In this document: piece by piece, positions 27,581-36,536 of the stretch
Position numbering within the stretch: position 1 is the stretch's first letter
How the letters are laid out: every line of letters begins with the position of its first letter
NCBI RefSeq assembly: GCF_030684675.1
Contig: NZ_JAUXXZ010000035.1
Span: 1 to 64,000, forward strand
DNA length: 64,000 nucleotides
Direction: 5' to 3'
DNA from: Daejeonella sp.
GTDB taxonomy: Bacteria > Bacteroidota > Bacteroidia > Sphingobacteriales > Sphingobacteriaceae
Program-made: the position numbers and the translations under genes
The notes under the pieces: generated by a model
What the model saw: only the letters and a program-made list of their open reading frames with translations
Database searches by the model: none
Told to the model about the DNA's origin: nothing

Positions 27581-28309
27581 GTGTTATCAGACAGCATCGT
27601 CATAATTCCCACCTATAACGAGAAGGAAAATATTGAAAATATCATTCGGAAGGTATTTTCACTGCCTGATGTATTTCATATTCTGGTTGTTGACGACGGA
27701 TCACCTGACGGTACTGCCGAAATTGTTAAAAATCTGCAGGAAGAATACGAAGGCATGATTCATATTGAAGAGCGGTCTGGCAAACTCGGGCTTGGGACTG
27801 CTTATATTCACGGCTTTAAATGGGCCCTTGAACGTAATTACGAATATATTTTTGAAATGGATGCAGATTTTTCGCACAATCCGGAAGACCTGATCCGTTT
27901 AAAAACTGCATGTATTGAAGGCGCTGACCTGGCTATTGGTTCAAGGTATATCAGAGGGGTGAATGTAGTAAACTGGCCAATGAGCAGAGTACTCATGTCC
28001 TATTTTGCCTCCGTGTACGTCAGGCTGATCACAAGAATCGATATTCAGGATGCAACCGCTGGTTTTAAATGCTACCGTCGTGTGGTGCTTGCAACCATAC
28101 CTCTGGATAAAATCAAGTTTATCGGTTACGCGTTCCAGATTGAAATGAAATTTACTGCAATCAAATATGGTTTTAATGTAGTGGAAGTTCCGATTATCTT
28201 TACCGATCGTACTGAAGGCATCTCTAAAATGAGTACTAAGATATTCAGGGAAGCCTTTTTGGGCGTGATTCAGATCAAATTAAACAGCCTTTTCAGGAAG
28301 TATAAATAA
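27581..28309 (+). CDS. Polyprenol-phosphate mannosyltransferase (GT2)
   Basis: This 242-residue soluble GT-A glycosyltransferase is related to dolichol-phosphate mannose synthase (DPM1). VIIPTYNEKENIENII is at the N-terminus, VVDDGSPDGT provides nucleotide-sugar binding, and FEMDADFSHNPED carries the DxD-like metal site. QDATAGFKCYRR and the C-terminal FTDRTEGISKMS are DPM hallmarks. It would transfer mannose (or another hexose) from a GDP-sugar to a lipid phosphate. There are no C-terminal membrane helices. The start is GTG at 27581, only a few codons before the conserved motif; no upstream ATG is in frame. Confidence 0.9.
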   Translation: MLSDSIVIIPTYNEKENIENIIRKVFSLPDVFHILVVDDGSPDGTAEIVKNLQEEYEGMIHIEERSGKLGLGTAYIHGFKWALERNYEYIFEMDADFSHNPEDLIRLKTACIEGADLAIGSRYIRGVNVVNWPMSRVLMSYFASVYVRLITRIDIQDATAGFKCYRRVVLATIPLDKIKFIGYAFQIEMKFTAIKYGFNVVEVPIIFTDRTEGISKMSTKIFREAFLGVIQIKLNSLFRKYK

Positions 28310-28427
28310 TCTGGCTTGAAACTGAATTTTAAGAATTTAAGGACATATGGTTTATATTTACTTCATATTTATCAATTCTTTTATGATATGTTACAACTAA
28401 AATGACCATGAAAACTTTTGGCAATTG

Positions 28428-28462
28428 GTGTTAAGTGTTAAGTATCAAGAGCCAGGAACCAG
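28428..28462 (+). repeat. Heptamer array, GTGTTAA / GAGCCAG family
   Basis: Five 7-bp units run in series: GTGTTAA, GTGTTAA, GTATCAA, GAGCCAG, GAACCAG. It lies in the 244-bp gap upstream of ruvB. Nothing else is recognisable in that gap. Confidence 0.65.
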
Positions 28463-28553
28463 GACAAAATTTTGGTTCATTTTAGAATTTCTTATCAAGA
28501 ATAAAGATATTAGCCGGAAATCTGAAAAAAATATCTATCATAAAACATAACCT

Positions 28554-29576
28554 ATGAATGAACATCTTGACCCTGGAGAAGAGAACTTATCACCTGTAGA
28601 ACGGGAGATCGAAAAGGTTCTGCGTCCCCAGGTCTTTGAAGATTTCACAGGTCAGCATAAAATTCTGGCGAACCTTCGTGTATTCGTTCAGGCGGCTAAA
28701 CAACGTGGTGAAGCTCTGGATCATGTATTGCTACATGGCCCGCCCGGATTAGGAAAAACAACCCTGTCGCATATCATTGCTAATGAAATGGGTGTTAATA
28801 TCCGCATCACCTCCGGACCTGTTCTGGATAAACCCGGGGATCTCGCCGGATTATTAACCAATCTTGAAGAAGGAGATATCCTCTTCATTGACGAAATCCA
28901 CCGTTTAAGTCCGCTGGTAGAAGAATATCTCTACTCAGCAATGGAAGATTTCAAGATCGATATCATGCTCGAAACTGGCCCGAATGCCCGTTCCGTACAG
29001 ATTTCATTAAATCCCTTTACTTTAGTTGGTGCTACGACCCGCTCAGGCCTGCTTACAGCACCTTTACGAGCCCGTTTCGGCATTAACAGTCGCTTAGAGT
29101 ACTATGATGCCAAATTACTAACTACTATTGTCCAGCGTTCTGCGCAAATTCTAAAAACAGAAATTTCTGATGAAGGATCTTATGAAATTGCCCGCAGAAG
29201 TCGCGGTACACCCCGTATCGCCAATGCCTTATTACGCCGTACCAGAGATTTCGCACAGATAAAGGGTACAGGAAATATCGATACTGATATTGCAAAATAT
29301 GCCCTGAATGCTCTTAATGTGGACGAGCATGGTCTTGATGAAATGGATAATAAGATTCTGCTGACTATTATCGATAAATTCAAAGGCGGACCGGTAGGTC
29401 TCAAAACCATTGCTACTGCGGTTGGTGAAGAAGAAGGAACCATTGAGGAAGTATACGAGCCTTTTCTGATCCAGGAGGGCTATATTATGCGTACTTCAAG
29501 AGGCAGGGAATGTACAGAGGCAGCCTATAAACATTTGGGCAGGATAAAAACAGGAGGCAGCAACACCTTGTTTTGA
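28554..29576 (+). CDS. ruvB: Holliday junction DNA helicase RuvB
   Basis: This 340-residue AAA+ motor drives branch migration with RuvA. Walker [10 protein letters not shown] is at residues 62-70 and Walker [11 protein letters not shown] near 116. Sensor 1 [18 protein letters not shown] includes the arginine finger region. The C-terminal winged helix carries [20 protein letters not shown] and [13 protein letters not shown]. The start MNEHLDPG matches the usual short N-terminal arm. ruvA and ruvC are not adjacent, which is common in this phylum. Confidence 0.97.
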   Translation: MNEHLDPGEENLSPVEREIEKVLRPQVFEDFTGQHKILANLRVFVQAAKQRGEALDHVLLHGPPGLGKTTLSHIIANEMGVNIRITSGPVLDKPGDLAGLLTNLEEGDILFIDEIHRLSPLVEEYLYSAMEDFKIDIMLETGPNARSVQISLNPFTLVGATTRSGLLTAPLRARFGINSRLEYYDAKLLTTIVQRSAQILKTEISDEGSYEIARRSRGTPRIANALLRRTRDFAQIKGTGNIDTDIAKYALNALNVDEHGLDEMDNKILLTIIDKFKGGPVGLKTIATAVGEEEGTIEEVYEPFLIQEGYIMRTSRGRECTEAAYKHLGRIKTGGSNTLF

Positions 29577-29582
29577 TACGAT

Positions 29583-29618
29583 TATTGATTTATATTTAAG
29601 AATAAATATAAATCAATA
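29583..29618 (+). promoter_or_regulatory. Perfect 16-bp AT-rich dyad at the dienelactone hydrolase start
   Basis: TATTGATTTATATTTA (29583-29598) is perfectly complementary to 29603-29618, with a 4-nt spacer. The right arm ends on the A of the ATG start codon. It could be an operator, or an mRNA hairpin that hides the start. Confidence 0.5.
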
Positions 29619-30475
29619 TGGATCAGAAAATCATTAATCTTTACGACGAATACACTCATAAGCCCTTAAGCCGAAAGTCGTTTATGAACCGCCTGGTAAA
29701 GCTCACAGGGAGTGCTGCTATGGCTATGACGGCGCTTTCTGTACTGGAAGTTGGCTATGCAAATGCAGAAACTGTTTCTGAGCAAGATGAAGACCTGATA
29801 CTTGAAGATATTTCCTATCCCGGGGATGATTGCACCATGAAGGGGTATCTTGCCCGTCCTAAAGGAAGGGGGAAATTTGGAAGTGTAGTAGTAATACATG
29901 AAAATCGTGGCTTAAACCCTCATATAAAAGATATAGCACGACGTGTTGCTAAGGCAGGTTTTATTGCCCTTGCACCGGATGCCCTATCCCCTTTTGGCGG
30001 AACACCTGCAAATACCGACGATGCCCGCGGTATGTTCAGTAAGATAGATGCATCAAAAAACCTGAACAATTTCCTGAACGCACTGGACTATCTGAAATCT
30101 AGAAAAGAAAGTAATGGTAAAACTGCTTGTGTAGGATTCTGCTGGGGTGGTAGAATGACTAATTTCCTTGCGGTAAATTCAGCATCCCTGAATGCAGCTG
30201 TTGCTTATTATGGCGGACAACCTGATGCAGGAGATGTTCCAAAAATAAAAGCAAAATTAATGCTGCATTATGCAGGGATGGATGAGCGTGTCAATGCGGG
30301 AATTCCTGCTTACGAAGCCGCATTAAAAGCATCAGGTGTTGATTACCAGCTTTATATTTATGATGGAGTTCAGCATGCCTTCAATAATGATACTGGTGGC
30401 GAACGTTATAATGCTGAAGCTGCTAAACTTGCCTGGGGCAGAACGCTGGAACTTTTCAATAAAGCAATCAACTAA
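29618..30475 (+). CDS. Exported dienelactone hydrolase-family α/β hydrolase
   Basis: This 285-residue protein has an N-terminal export signal. It resembles a twin-arginine type (SRKSFMNRLVKLTGSAAM with RK instead of RR) and is cleaved near GYANAE. The hydrolase core carries HENRGLNPH, the nucleophile Cys in GFCWGGRM, and the late His in DGVQHAFNND. A Cys nucleophile is the hallmark of dienelactone hydrolases and carboxymethylenebutenolidases. Periplasmic homologues are widespread and of unknown substrate. It is separated from ruvB by the 16-bp dyad and followed by a strong terminator. Confidence 0.87.
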   Translation: MDQKIINLYDEYTHKPLSRKSFMNRLVKLTGSAAMAMTALSVLEVGYANAETVSEQDEDLILEDISYPGDDCTMKGYLARPKGRGKFGSVVVIHENRGLNPHIKDIARRVAKAGFIALAPDALSPFGGTPANTDDARGMFSKIDASKNLNNFLNALDYLKSRKESNGKTACVGFCWGGRMTNFLAVNSASLNAAVAYYGGQPDAGDVPKIKAKLMLHYAGMDERVNAGIPAYEAALKASGVDYQLYIYDGVQHAFNNDTGGERYNAEAAKLAWGRTLELFNKAIN

Positions 30476-30513
30476 AAAAAAGGGGCTGATCCGAATGGAG
30501 AGCCCCTTTTTTA
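30474..30513 (+). terminator. Bidirectional terminator
   Basis: AAAAAAAGGGGCT (30475-30487) pairs with AGCCCCTTTTTT (30501-30512). A-run and T-run on either side allow it to serve both the hydrolase gene and the convergent OmpA-family gene. Confidence 0.9.
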
Positions 30514-30528
30514 GGATTATAATTGATC

Positions 30529-31887
30529 TTAGTATAAAGTAAATTCTACTCTTCTGTTGTCCTGACGACCTTTGGTAGTCTTATTAGTTGAGATCGGCTG
30601 GCTTTCACCATAACCTATTGCTTCAATACGTGAAGAACTAGCTCCCTGACTTACCAGGTAAGATTTCACTGATTCAGCACGGTCTTTTGACAATTTCAAA
30701 TTTGCTGCATCGCTACCTACATTATCTGTATGGCCTGCTAATTTAAGACTAAAATCTTTAGATTTTAATAAATCAGCAACTCTGTTCAAGGTTGGATATG
30801 ACGTTGAACGTAAAGTTGATTTTGCAAAATCAAATTCAAGATTACGAATAGCATCGGCAACAATCCTTCTGTCTTCTTCGGTTACTACAACACGAACAGG
30901 ATTAACAACAGTTGTTGTTGAAGTTACTTTAATTTCACAACCTGCACCATCAACCTGTATTCCTACTGGTGTGTTCGGGCATTTATCAAAGTAATCAGAA
31001 ACACCATCCTTATCGCTATCATTTAAAAAGCGCATTCTTTCCTTATTCATCTCTTCCATATGTGCTGCATGCTTAGCTCTGTCTGCATCAAGGCTTGCCT
31101 GAAGTGCTGCATTTCTGGTGATATAATCATCCTGTAACGCCGCAACCGGATTATAGCTGGACAATGGAGTTTTTGATTTGCTTCCTAAATTAAATTCCAA
31201 TCCGATATGAGAATAAGAAAATTTATCGTTTTGTGGTCCTGCACGATATCCATCAAGGTTATCGCCATCAACAAAATTCATGGTGTAACCCATATCCAGA
31301 TTAATAGCATTAGATAAACCGAACTTTATTCCAAGTCCAACAGGTAAATAAGCTTCTTTAACATTCTCACCAGCATTAAATTTGGCTTCAACTCCGGCTT
31401 TAGTTTTAGTAGTTGGCTTATAACCCATAATACCATATCCTGCGGTCATGTAAGGTCTAATGACATTCACACGATTCATCCAGTAAATATTTGCAAGAGT
31501 TAAGTTAGCACTCAAACTAGCTGCATAGGAAACTTTGGTCTCGTATGAATCAAACGCACTTACAGGAGGCAAACCATTACCCCAATTTCTGCTATTATCA
31601 GCCTTAAGTTTTCCGGCTAAAAAGTCGGCCTGAATTCCTAATGCCGGTAAAATTTGATTTTTCAAAGTAGCACCATATCCGACATCGGCTTTCCAGTTTG
31701 TAAAATCATTCATTCCATTGATAACCGTAGGAGCAAGGATACCAGCATGGATACCAAAAGACCATGTATTAAATGCTGATGAAGGAGCGAACAGCTTGGG
31801 ACTCTCAGGTTTCTCCTGAGCATTTGCTCCGGCAGTAACAATTAAGCTGAGTGCCAGTGCTGATAGTTTTAGAAAATGTGTTTTCAT
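30529..31887 (-). CDS. OmpA-family outer-membrane protein with TSP3 motif
   Basis: This 452-residue protein has a Sec signal peptide (cleavage near GANAQE) and an N-terminal β-barrel of about residues 30-235. A helical/linker stretch follows, then a calcium-binding thrombospondin type 3 repeat (DSDKDGVSDYFDKCPNTP, near 300). The C-terminal OmpA peptidoglycan-binding domain has LAGHTDNVGSDAANLKLSKD, RAESVKSYLVSQG and GQDNRRVEF-type RQDNRRVEFTLY. It anchors the outer membrane to the cell wall and is a common abundant porin-like protein of this phylum. It is monocistronic. Confidence 0.93.
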   Translation of the reverse strand: MKTHFLKLSALALSLIVTAGANAQEKPESPKLFAPSSAFNTWSFGIHAGILAPTVINGMNDFTNWKADVGYGATLKNQILPALGIQADFLAGKLKADNSRNWGNGLPPVSAFDSYETKVSYAASLSANLTLANIYWMNRVNVIRPYMTAGYGIMGYKPTTKTKAGVEAKFNAGENVKEAYLPVGLGIKFGLSNAINLDMGYTMNFVDGDNLDGYRAGPQNDKFSYSHIGLEFNLGSKSKTPLSSYNPVAALQDDYITRNAALQASLDADRAKHAAHMEEMNKERMRFLNDSDKDGVSDYFDKCPNTPVGIQVDGAGCEIKVTSTTTVVNPVRVVVTEEDRRIVADAIRNLEFDFAKSTLRSTSYPTLNRVADLLKSKDFSLKLAGHTDNVGSDAANLKLSKDRAESVKSYLVSQGASSSRIEAIGYGESQPISTNKTTKGRQDNRRVEFTLY

Positions 31888-31998
31888 AATTTATGATTAA
31901 TTTAACAGCTTAATGCAAATGCTATACCATAAAGTCAACTAACGCCATTATTAGAGCCGTATGCTGATTCTGAACCAGGAAGCACGTATTCTTATTCC

Positions 31999-32006
31999 TA
32001 TCTTTG
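31999..32006 (+). promoter_or_regulatory. -7 element immediately upstream of queG
   Basis: TATCTTTG matches TAnnTTTG exactly and ends 10 bp before the ATG. A transcript starting 5-7 bases downstream would have a leader of only a few nucleotides. Confidence 0.5.
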
Positions 32007-32015
32007 AACTAAATA

Positions 32016-32948
32016 ATGGTCAGTAGTTCACGATATTCAAAATTCATAAAGACTGAAGCCCTTAAACTGGGATTTCAGTTTTGCGGCATTTCTAAAGCCG
32101 GATTTCTGGAAGAAGAGGCTCCAAGACTTGAAAACTGGCTAAAAAGTGGGTACCATGGCGAAATGAGCTATATGGAGAACCATTTTGATAAGCGCTTGGA
32201 TCCGCGAAAGCTTGTAGATGGTGCCCGTTCGATCATTTCCCTGTCCCTAAATTACTATACTGATCAACAACAGGAAGATGAAAGTGCGCCAAAGATCAGC
32301 AAATACGCTTATGGTAAGGACTATCATTTTGTGATAAAAGATAAGCTGAAGCTTCTGATGGAAGCTATCAGAGGTAATATTGGAGAGGTAAACGGCCGGG
32401 CATTTGTAGATTCGGCACCTGTTCTGGACAAGGTTTGGGCAAAAAAAGCAGGAATCGGCTGGGTCGGAAAACATAGTAACCTGATCAATAAGAATACCGG
32501 CTCATTTTTCTTTCTGGCTGAATTAATTACTGACCTTGATCTGGAATACGATATAATTCCAACAAAAGATCATTGCGGAACCTGTACCCGTTGCATAGAT
32601 GCATGTCCTACTGAAGCTATTGTGGCTCCATACATGGTCGATGGAAGCCGCTGCATCTCTTACCTGACTATAGAGCTAAAAAGTGAATTACCTCCGGAAT
32701 TCAGTATAAAAATGAAAAACTGGATGTTCGGCTGTGACATTTGTCAGGATGTTTGCCCCTGGAATAAATTTTCTTTACTAAATACTGAGCAGAATTTCAG
32801 TCCGCATAAGGACCTTCTCGGACTTAAACAGGCAGAGTGGCATGAACTTACCGAAGAAACTTTTAACAAAGTATTCAAAAACTCTGCGGTTAAAAGAACA
32901 AAGTATAGCGGATTAAAACGGAATATTGATTTTCTGAAACCACTTTAA
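32016..32948 (+). CDS. queG: Epoxyqueuosine reductase
   Basis: This 310-residue cobalamin-dependent enzyme catalyses the last step of tRNA queuosine synthesis, epoxyqueuosine to queuosine. The N-terminal DUF1730 region contains [14 protein letters not shown] and [19 protein letters not shown]. Two [4Fe-4S] clusters are coded by [12 protein letters not shown] (near 190) and [11 protein letters not shown] (near 240). The length fits the shorter QueG forms that lack the C-terminal HEAT repeats. No queuosine precursor gene is nearby. Confidence 0.95.
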   Translation: MVSSSRYSKFIKTEALKLGFQFCGISKAGFLEEEAPRLENWLKSGYHGEMSYMENHFDKRLDPRKLVDGARSIISLSLNYYTDQQQEDESAPKISKYAYGKDYHFVIKDKLKLLMEAIRGNIGEVNGRAFVDSAPVLDKVWAKKAGIGWVGKHSNLINKNTGSFFFLAELITDLDLEYDIIPTKDHCGTCTRCIDACPTEAIVAPYMVDGSRCISYLTIELKSELPPEFSIKMKNWMFGCDICQDVCPWNKFSLLNTEQNFSPHKDLLGLKQAEWHELTEETFNKVFKNSAVKRTKYSGLKRNIDFLKPL

Positions 32949-32987
32949 GGCTTATTTCTATCAAAAAAATTGGAAAATAAGTCAACT

Positions 32988-33020
32988 CATCACATTTATC
33001 CCCTATCCCATCACATTTAT
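32988..33020 (+). promoter_or_regulatory. Candidate LytTR binding site
   Basis: CATCACATTTAT occurs perfectly twice, at 32988-32999 and 33009-33020, exactly 21 bp apart (two helical turns). Direct repeats with this spacing are the usual target of LytTR regulators such as AlgR and ComE. It lies just upstream of a LytS/LytTR operon, so autoregulation is a natural reading. Confidence 0.55.
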
Positions 33021-33072
33021 TAGCGGAGCAGTAATAGCAACTGTATCATTGTTTCATAATTCATTACAGAAA

Positions 33073-34617
33073 ATGATAAATAAAAATATACAAATGAAAA
33101 GTATAATTAAAAACCCTTCAGATATTAATAGAATAGAATTCTGGGCTGCAACTACCATGTTCGTATTCTCAATATTCTTTCTCGTTTCAGGAGCTATAAA
33201 CAATAACTGGGAGCCGGGAAAATATGAATTCGATGAAGCTCATCAGCACTATTCATATTTCAGTAACCATTTTTTACCAATGTTATGCAGATACCTTAGC
33301 TTTTATGCCAGTTATTGCCTGCTCACCTTTGTGATCATACCACCCCTCGGCAGAAAAGAAAACATCACACTGAATATCATATTCACGCTGATTATATTTT
33401 ACCTGATCAGCGTTGTACTTGCCATTACTGATACCTGGACTCAGGGGTATCTTTTCGATAAATATTCAGAAGATGAGCTTTATTCAAAGCTCTTTCAGGA
33501 AGCAGCCATCTATTCTTTCTGGTTGTTGATGATGTTTGCCCTGTATAACATCATAAAGTTCCTTGCGATCTACCTTCTGGAAAACTCAGATCTGATCCAA
33601 TCAAAATACAGGGTAATCACCCGCGACGGAATATTTGCATTTATTTTCTGGATGATAGCATTGTTCCTTTTATTGATTGGTCAGAGTGATGCAGAAGTTG
33701 TCGTAGGTATTGCCACATGTTCACTTGCTGGGATATTTTTGTACTGCTATTCGATGTATGCCTTATTACCGGATATCTACAAGAAATCGAAGCCATTTAA
33801 AACTTATCTGAAAAAAATTTTCCTTTTAGTTTTACTCAGTACTATACCCATCTTCACAATACTGCTTGTTCTGATTCCACATCATCATGGTGAAATAGCT
33901 TTTGTAGCTGCATTATTTAATATCGGATTTCAACTTTTATTTACAGCACCACTGGCCTGGTATGTTTACAAGCATAGAACCACAGTAGATTATGAAATTA
34001 AAGGACTTCAGACCGCATTAGGGCGTTCAACAGCCGACCTGAACTTCCTTCGCTCCCAGATCAATCCTCATTTCCTTTTCAATGTGCTGAATACTCTCTA
34101 TGGAACCGCACTTCAGGAAAATGCGGAACGAACTTCTGAGGGTATTCAGAAACTTGGTGATATGATGCGCTTTATGCTGAGGGAAAACCTTCAGGAGAAA
34201 ATTTCTCTAACAAGGGAAATAGAATACCTGAATAATTATATCGGACTTCAGACCCTGCGTACCCAGTCATCCCCTGATATACAGATTCATACAGAAATCG
34301 AGGAGCATACAGGCATACTGCAAATCGCACCGATGCTGCTCATCCCTTTTATTGAAAATGCATTTAAACATGGCATCAGTCTGAAGGAGCCTTCAAACAT
34401 TCGTATCAGTCTGGTTTGTAAAGACAAAACCCTCTATTTCGATATTTCTAACAGTATCCATCCAAAATCTATAAATGATCCGGAAAAGGACAATAATGGT
34501 ATAGGCCTGAATAATGTGCAGCAAAGACTTAGGCTAATATATTCAGGAAAACATGAGCTATCTATCCGCGAAAGCGGGAAAGAATTTTTTGTTCACCTAA
34601 CTATTCAACTGGACTAA
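33073..34617 (+). CDS. LytS-type sensor histidine kinase
   Basis: This 514-residue inner-membrane kinase has an N-terminal half with about eight hydrophobic segments (to about residue 310). A His-kinase domain of the LytS/YehU type (PF06580) follows, with phospho-acceptor block RSQINPHFLFNVLNTLYG and ATP-binding block MLLIPFIENAFKHGI, then the NGIGLNNVQQRLRLIY glycine box. The ATG at 33073 is chosen; a TTG at 33049 and an ATG at 33094 are also possible. The partner LytTR regulator gene is in the same operon, one small gene downstream. The sensed signal is unknown. Confidence 0.9.
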   Translation: MINKNIQMKSIIKNPSDINRIEFWAATTMFVFSIFFLVSGAINNNWEPGKYEFDEAHQHYSYFSNHFLPMLCRYLSFYASYCLLTFVIIPPLGRKENITLNIIFTLIIFYLISVVLAITDTWTQGYLFDKYSEDELYSKLFQEAAIYSFWLLMMFALYNIIKFLAIYLLENSDLIQSKYRVITRDGIFAFIFWMIALFLLLIGQSDAEVVVGIATCSLAGIFLYCYSMYALLPDIYKKSKPFKTYLKKIFLLVLLSTIPIFTILLVLIPHHHGEIAFVAALFNIGFQLLFTAPLAWYVYKHRTTVDYEIKGLQTALGRSTADLNFLRSQINPHFLFNVLNTLYGTALQENAERTSEGIQKLGDMMRFMLRENLQEKISLTREIEYLNNYIGLQTLRTQSSPDIQIHTEIEEHTGILQIAPMLLIPFIENAFKHGISLKEPSNIRISLVCKDKTLYFDISNSIHPKSINDPEKDNNGIGLNNVQQRLRLIYSGKHELSIRESGKEFFVHLTIQLD

Positions 34618-34627
34618 TTCAGAAAAA

Positions 34628-34915
34628 ATGAAAAGTTTATTGTGCATACTGCTCTTTAGCCTCATATTCAATGCCTGCTGCGAAAGTTTATGTGATGAAC
34701 CCGGTTCAGAGGAAATCAACAAGGCCGAAAATCCCAAAATGATTGACCACCAGCCAAATAAAAAACATGCTATAACAGAAAGCAAATGTCATTTATTGAA
34801 TGAATGGCTAAATCGAAAAAGCATGGGTCATTTTCTAAAAAATCATATTTCATTGGAATCAGGAATCAGCTGTATCAATGAAAAAACTCTTTTTAATGAT
34901 ACATTTATACCATGA
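34628..34915 (+). CDS. Small putative lipoprotein between kinase and regulator
   Basis: This 95-residue protein has a hydrophobic start and a lipobox-like FNAC followed by Cys (MKSLLCILLFSLIFNACCES). The remainder is polar, with a KSMGHFLKNHISLE segment and two further cysteines. It starts 10 bp after the kinase stop. Its stop overlaps the regulator start as ATGA (34912-34915), which implies translational coupling and supports it as a real gene. No family is recognised. It might be an accessory envelope component of the two-component system. Confidence 0.65.
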   Translation: MKSLLCILLFSLIFNACCESLCDEPGSEEINKAENPKMIDHQPNKKHAITESKCHLLNEWLNRKSMGHFLKNHISLESGISCINEKTLFNDTFIP

Positions 34916-35592
34916 ATGCCATTGCACTTGACGATGAACCATTAGCACTTGAAGTAGTGCGCAGTCATGCTTCAAAAGTTTCTTTTCTGAACCTGAAGGC
35001 CGAATTTACCGATGCTTTTAAAGCTATGGAGTATATTCAGAAGGAAAATATTGACCTGATATTTCTGGATATTAAAATGCCAGATATTTCGGGTATCGAT
35101 TTCATGAACAGCCTCAATAAAAAGCCGATGGTAATCTTCACAACCGCTTATTCTGAACACGCGGTTACCAGCTTTGAACTGGATGCTATCGATTACCTTC
35201 TCAAACCATTCTCATTGAGCCGCTTTGTAAAGGGATGTAATAAAGCATATGAACTGTTCCAATTGAGAAATAAAAGTGGCAGCGCTGATTTCATTTTTCT
35301 AAAAACAGGATATGAGCAGGAAAAAGTACATTTTGACGATATACTATACCTGGAAGCCGCTGGAAATTATGTCAATTTTGTTCTGAAAAATAAAAGTCTG
35401 CTTTCGCGAATGACCTTCGCCGAACTTGAAGTGATCCTGCCAAAGAATAAATTTATCAGAGTCCATCGCTCCTACATGGCCGCTGTGACTGCAATAAACA
35501 GAATTGAAAGACATCAGATTCATATAAATGACCTTCAAATCCCTGTAAGTGAATCGTATATGTCAAATCTGAGTAGTTTGGATAAGAGATAA
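34912..35592 (+). CDS. LytTR-family response regulator
   Basis: This 226-residue regulator has a receiver domain with acidic pocket LDDEP (residues 6-10), phospho-acceptor Asp53 in IFLDIKMPD, the Thr/Ser switch in FTTAYSEHA, and Lys in YLLKPFS. The C-terminal LytTR DNA-binding domain runs from about 125 to the end, with ILYLEAAGNYVNF and FIRVHRSYMAA. It pairs with the LytS-type kinase upstream and probably binds direct repeats such as those at 32988. The start codon overlaps the stop of the small lipoprotein gene. Confidence 0.93.
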   Translation: MNAIALDDEPLALEVVRSHASKVSFLNLKAEFTDAFKAMEYIQKENIDLIFLDIKMPDISGIDFMNSLNKKPMVIFTTAYSEHAVTSFELDAIDYLLKPFSLSRFVKGCNKAYELFQLRNKSGSADFIFLKTGYEQEKVHFDDILYLEAAGNYVNFVLKNKSLLSRMTFAELEVILPKNKFIRVHRSYMAAVTAINRIERHQIHINDLQIPVSESYMSNLSSLDKR

Positions 35593-35613
35593 GGCTTTTC
35601 TTAGATTTATAAT

Positions 35614-36450
35614 ATGAAATATGTCCTGCTCCTGTTTATTTCTATTTGTACTATCGACTGCTATTCGCAGCATCTGAAATTAAAAAAGCGTGTATCTAAT
35701 GCATTAAATGGCTCTGATTTCTCAAGGAGCATCAGAGATAGTTCTTTAAGCCTTGAGGACCGTGAAAGTATTATATTTAATGAGATCCGATCCGGTAATA
35801 TTCCCCGCTTTTATAGAAAACTTTCAGTGATCAGGGATACAGCAATGATTATAGGACAATTACAAACGATCAGGTATTATGTTCTGCCTGATTTTCTGGC
35901 GATTGGTTCTGATTCTGATTATTTTTATTGTCCGATGCGACCTCAGTTAGCTCAGAAAGTTGCTGATTTTCTCGACTGCAGTCTGCCAACAAGAAAGATC
36001 TCCGACAGAATTTACCATACTGCAAAGGTAAAAATGATGCCCCAGCCAATCCCTCCTTCCAAAGCAATGATCACTGTTCCGGTATTTGAAAGGCATACCA
36101 GGATGGTACAGCAGCAAAGGGAACAATCAATAAAGCAATTTCCATTGGGAAGTCTGGTAGCTGGAAATAAGAAAGATGTTGTAATCTCAAATATGATTTT
36201 CAATTCCAAAAATCAACTCAGAGTTGCAATTTATGGCTGGCATAAACCCGATGGAAAAGCCATTCAACCCCTGCATAATGGACATACAACTGACCATGTG
36301 GATTACAGCCACGGTATACGACTGGTTCAGAATAAGTTATGGATTAATGGAAAGAAATCTACACTGCGTGCCATACTTGGATCGGAAACATTACACCCGC
36401 TGCTAAGCGATGAAGGAATGATTAGTAAGGCGTATTACCCGGTAGAATAG
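35614..36450 (+). CDS. Exported protein of unknown function in the LytS/LytTR operon
   Basis: This 278-residue protein has a Sec signal (MKYVLLLFISICTIDCYSQ). It begins 21 bp after the regulator stop, so it is likely in the same operon and may be its physiological target or output. Polar conserved-looking blocks include YYVLPDFLAIGSDSDYFYCP, YGWHKPDGKAIQPLHNGH and HVDYSHGIRLV. The last resembles an active-site cluster of His, Asp, Tyr and Ser. I do not recognise the family and assign no activity. Confidence 0.75.
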   Translation: MKYVLLLFISICTIDCYSQHLKLKKRVSNALNGSDFSRSIRDSSLSLEDRESIIFNEIRSGNIPRFYRKLSVIRDTAMIIGQLQTIRYYVLPDFLAIGSDSDYFYCPMRPQLAQKVADFLDCSLPTRKISDRIYHTAKVKMMPQPIPPSKAMITVPVFERHTRMVQQQREQSIKQFPLGSLVAGNKKDVVISNMIFNSKNQLRVAIYGWHKPDGKAIQPLHNGHTTDHVDYSHGIRLVQNKLWINGKKSTLRAILGSETLHPLLSDEGMISKAYYPVE

Positions 36451-36469
36451 ATGTTGCCGGTTATATACC

Positions 36470-36536
36470 AATTACGAATTATTAATTACGAATTACGGAC
36501 TATCTCATTGTCAACTGTCCATTGTCAACTGTCAAT
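36470..36536. repeat. Two heptamer arrays, AATTACG and ATTGTCA families
   Basis: AATTACG, AATTATT, AATTACG, AATTACG (36470-36497) is followed after one unmatched unit by ATTGTCA, ACTGTCC, ATTGTCA, ACTGTCA (36507-36534). Two unrelated heptamer families are thus juxtaposed in one convergent gap. The second runs into the stop codon of the minus-strand exonuclease gene. Confidence 0.8.
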
